Positions 61,962 to 64,000 of a stretch of DNA of 64,000 nucleotides are shown here, one piece after another. The notes under the pieces are model-generated. The model made no database searches. It saw only the letters and a program-made list of their open reading frames with translations, and was not told the DNA's origin. Source of the stretch: Tahibacter harae (GTDB taxonomy: Bacteria; Pseudomonadota; Gammaproteobacteria; Xanthomonadales; Rhodanobacteraceae); NCBI RefSeq assembly GCF_024437735.1, contig NZ_JANFQO010000027.1, positions 1 to 64,000 of the forward strand. Reading direction: 5' to 3'. Numbering within the stretch: position 1 is the first letter of the stretch; every line of letters starts with the position of its first letter. The translations under genes were made by a program, and so were the position numbers.

Positions 61962-64000
61962 TGTTGCGCCGTCTGTTCTCCCTGCTGTTCAACCGCTACG
62001 TCTTCATCGCCCTGGGCCTGGTCGCCCTGGCCCTGGCGATCTGGTACCTGGGCCCGCTGTTCGCCTTCGCCAACTACCGGCCGCTGGAGCCGGTGATGGT
62101 GCGCGTATGGATCATCGTCGGCATCCTGGTGCTGTTGCTGCTGCGCCTGCTGGTGCGGGTGTGGCGCAAGCAGCGCATGAACACGCGCCTGATCGACGCG
62201 GTGATGGGCCTGCGCGATCCCAAGGCGCCGCCGGACGACCCTTCGCGCGCGGCGCTGGACGAACTGCGCGCGAACTTCGAGCGCGCCCTGGGCCAGCTCA
62301 AGAAGACCCGCTTCGGCGGCAAGAAGGAAGGCGGCCTGTTCGCCCAGTTCGGGCAGAAATACCTGTACCAGATTCCCTGGTACGTGTTCATCGGCGCGCC
62401 GGGTTCGGGCAAGACCACGGCTCTCCTCAACAGCGGCCTGCGCTTCCCGCTGGCCGAGGAAATGGGCAAGGAAAGCATCCGCGGCGTCGGCGGCACGCGC
62501 AGCTGCGACTGGTGGTTCGCCGACGAGACCGTGCTGCTGGACACGGCCGGCCGCTACACCATGCAGGAAAGCGACGCCGTCGCCGACAAGGCCGAGTGGG
62601 AAGGCTTCCTCAAGCTGCTGAAGAAGTTCCGCCCGCGCCAGCCGCTCAACGGCGCCATCCTGACCATCTCCGTCGCCGACCTGCTCAGCTCCAGCGAGGA
62701 TGAGCGCGTGCGCCACGCCGCGCGCATCCGCGCGCGCCTGAACGAGCTGACCGACAACCTCAACATCGCCTTCCCTATCTACGTGCTGGTCAGCAAGGTC
62801 GACCTGCTCGGCGGCTTCAACGAGTACTTCGCCAACCTGAGCAAGGAAGAACGCGCCCAGGTCTGGGGCTTCACCCTGCCCCTGCAGCTGGGCGGCGAGA
62901 TCAACCGCGAGCAGCTGGGCAAGCAGATGGAAAGCGAGATGGACGCGCTGGCCCGGCGCGTGTTCGACAAGCTGCCCGAGCTGATGCTCAGCGAAAGCGA
63001 CACGGCCCGGCGCGCCCGTGCCTACACCCTGCCGCAGCATTTCGCCAACCTCACGCCGCTGGTGCGCCAGCTCCTGCAGAACGTGTTCGCCGATTCCAAG
63101 TTCGCGCCCAAGGCCATGCTGCGCGGCGTCTACTTCACCAGCGGCACGCAGGAAGGCACGCCGTTCGACCGCCTGCTGGGCAGCCTCAACCGCAGCCTGG
63201 GCTTCGACGGCCGCGTCTCGCTGCAGCAGACGCCCAAGAGCGGTAAGAGCTTCTTCCTGCAGGACCTGCTGCACAAGGTCATCTTCCCCGAAGCCCATCT
63301 GGCCGGACGCAACCGCCGCGCCGAGCGGCGCGAGCGCTGGCTCAGCATCGCCGGGCACCTGGGCGTGATCGCGCTGCTGGCGCTGGCGATACTCGGCTGG
63401 GCGGTCAGCTACAAGCGCAACAACACCTACATCGATTTCGTCGACTCCAAGACTGCCCTGGTCGACGGCCACCTCAAGAGCATGCAGAAGGGCGAAGGCG
63501 GCACCCTGCTGGAACTGCTGCCGGGCCTCAATGCACTGGTGAAGCTGGCCGACGGCCCGGACTTCACCGTCGGCGATCCGCCGGTAAACCTGACCTATGG
63601 CCTGTACCAGGGCGGCAAGCTCGACGCCGCCGCGCAGGATTCCTACCGCAAGGCGATAGAACGCGCCCTGCTGCCGCGCATCGTGCGGCGCCTGGAAGAG
63701 CTGCTGCGCACCACGCCGGAGGACAATCTTGAGCTGACCTACGAGACGCTCAAGGTCTATCTGATGCTCAGCGATCCCAAGCGCTACGATTCCGCCACCG
63801 TGGAAGCCTTTCTGCGCCTGGACTGGGAACGCAGCCTGCCCGCCTCGGCCACGCAGGAGCAGCGCGACCAGCTGTTCGCGCATCTGTCGCGCCTGCTGGA
63901 TGCGGATACGGTGTCCTCGCCCTTCCCGGTCGACGTGGAGCTGGTCAAGCAGAAGCGCGAGCAGCTGGCGCGCTATTCGCTGGCCCAGCGCGCCTACAGC
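61961..64000 (+). CDS. tssM: T6SS membrane protein TssM, N-terminal 680 codons
   Basis: The GTG at 61,961 has AGGAGG eight bases upstream and overlaps the last base of the tssL stop. The frame stays open to the right edge, so the gene is truncated only by the window (full TssM proteins have about 1,150-1,250 residues). Two transmembrane helices lie near residues 12-35 and 45-65. The cytoplasmic NTPase-like domain keeps Walker A GAPGSGKTT (about 145-153) and Walker B VLLDTAGRY (about 190). A third helix lies near 466-486 (VIALLALAILGWAV), after which the periplasmic part begins. Many TssM proteins have lost the Walker motif, so its retention implies possible ATP use here. Confidence 0.95.
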   Translation, partial: MLRRLFSLLFNRYVFIALGLVALALAIWYLGPLFAFANYRPLEPVMVRVWIIVGILVLLLLRLLVRVWRKQRMNTRLIDAVMGLRDPKAPPDDPSRAALDELRANFERALGQLKKTRFGGKKEGGLFAQFGQKYLYQIPWYVFIGAPGSGKTTALLNSGLRFPLAEEMGKESIRGVGGTRSCDWWFADETVLLDTAGRYTMQESDAVADKAEWEGFLKLLKKFRPRQPLNGAILTISVADLLSSSEDERVRHAARIRARLNELTDNLNIAFPIYVLVSKVDLLGGFNEYFANLSKEERAQVWGFTLPLQLGGEINREQLGKQMESEMDALARRVFDKLPELMLSESDTARRARAYTLPQHFANLTPLVRQLLQNVFADSKFAPKAMLRGVYFTSGTQEGTPFDRLLGSLNRSLGFDGRVSLQQTPKSGKSFFLQDLLHKVIFPEAHLAGRNRRAERRERWLSIAGHLGVIALLALAILGWAVSYKRNNTYIDFVDSKTALVDGHLKSMQKGEGGTLLELLPGLNALVKLADGPDFTVGDPPVNLTYGLYQGGKLDAAAQDSYRKAIERALLPRIVRRLEELLRTTPEDNLELTYETLKVYLMLSDPKRYDSATVEAFLRLDWERSLPASATQEQRDQLFAHLSRLLDADTVSSPFPVDVELVKQKREQLARYSLAQRAYS

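Noticed and set aside
61958..63883. A 641-codon open frame antisense to tssM.
   Set aside because: The sense strand encodes TssM with Walker motifs and a perfect ribosome binding site; the antisense frame has no start signal or recognisable fold.

Overview
The window is 64 kb of GC-rich (roughly two-thirds G+C), gene-dense bacterial chromosome. The order ygfB-pepP, zapB-like/zapA/6S RNA, fau-EVE-rpiA, together with valS and intergenic palindromes of the kind common in xanthomonads, points to a gammaproteobacterium, most likely of the order Lysobacterales (Xanthomonadales). No rRNA or other species marker is present, so I go no further than that.

Layout. Positions 1-24,500 are mostly housekeeping: the 3' end of an unidentified gene; a cydAB-type bd oxidase on the minus strand; the lipid aminoacylase/flippase mprF, convergent with an AcvB/VirJ-type periplasmic hydrolase; pepP and ygfB; a 1,521-residue membrane signalling protein (two-component-type propeller, Y_Y_Y, two PAS, GGDEF, EAL); a zapB-like coiled coil, zapA and the 6S RNA gene; a 0.9-kb repeat-bearing spacer; fau, an EVE-domain gene, rpiA and a lipoprotein; a double cNMP-binding/rhodanese protein; valS; a gene broken by three frameshifts; and a small secreted cupin.

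Positions 24,690-64,000 form a type VI secretion (T6SS) island. A minus-strand unit runs down from a divergent promoter region near 55.2 kb: ppkA-like kinase, TPR lipoprotein, tssA, tssB, tssC, hcp, tagJ, tssE, tssF, tssG, a secreted protein of unknown function, clpV, and then two putative effector/immunity modules directed at peptidoglycan. After an 827-bp gap comes a vgrG unit: vgrG, DUF6484, DUF2169, a ketosynthase-like protein without its nucleophile, a PAAR-like (DUF4150) effector with a GHH-type HNH nuclease end, and a propeller protein, TIGR02270 protein and second propeller protein. The plus strand carries tagH (FHA), pppA, tssJ, tssK, tssL and the first 680 codons of tssM, which runs off the window. 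PpkA, PppA and the FHA protein suggest post-translational threonine-phosphorylation control of firing, and TagJ and ClpV suggest sheath recycling as in the H1-type systems.

The most interesting signal is a near-identical 35-40 residue N-terminal segment shared by two otherwise unrelated cell-wall effector candidates (an NlpC/CHAP-like amidase and a GH73-like glucosaminidase). It behaves like a T6SS cargo tag, and I do not recognise it as a described one.
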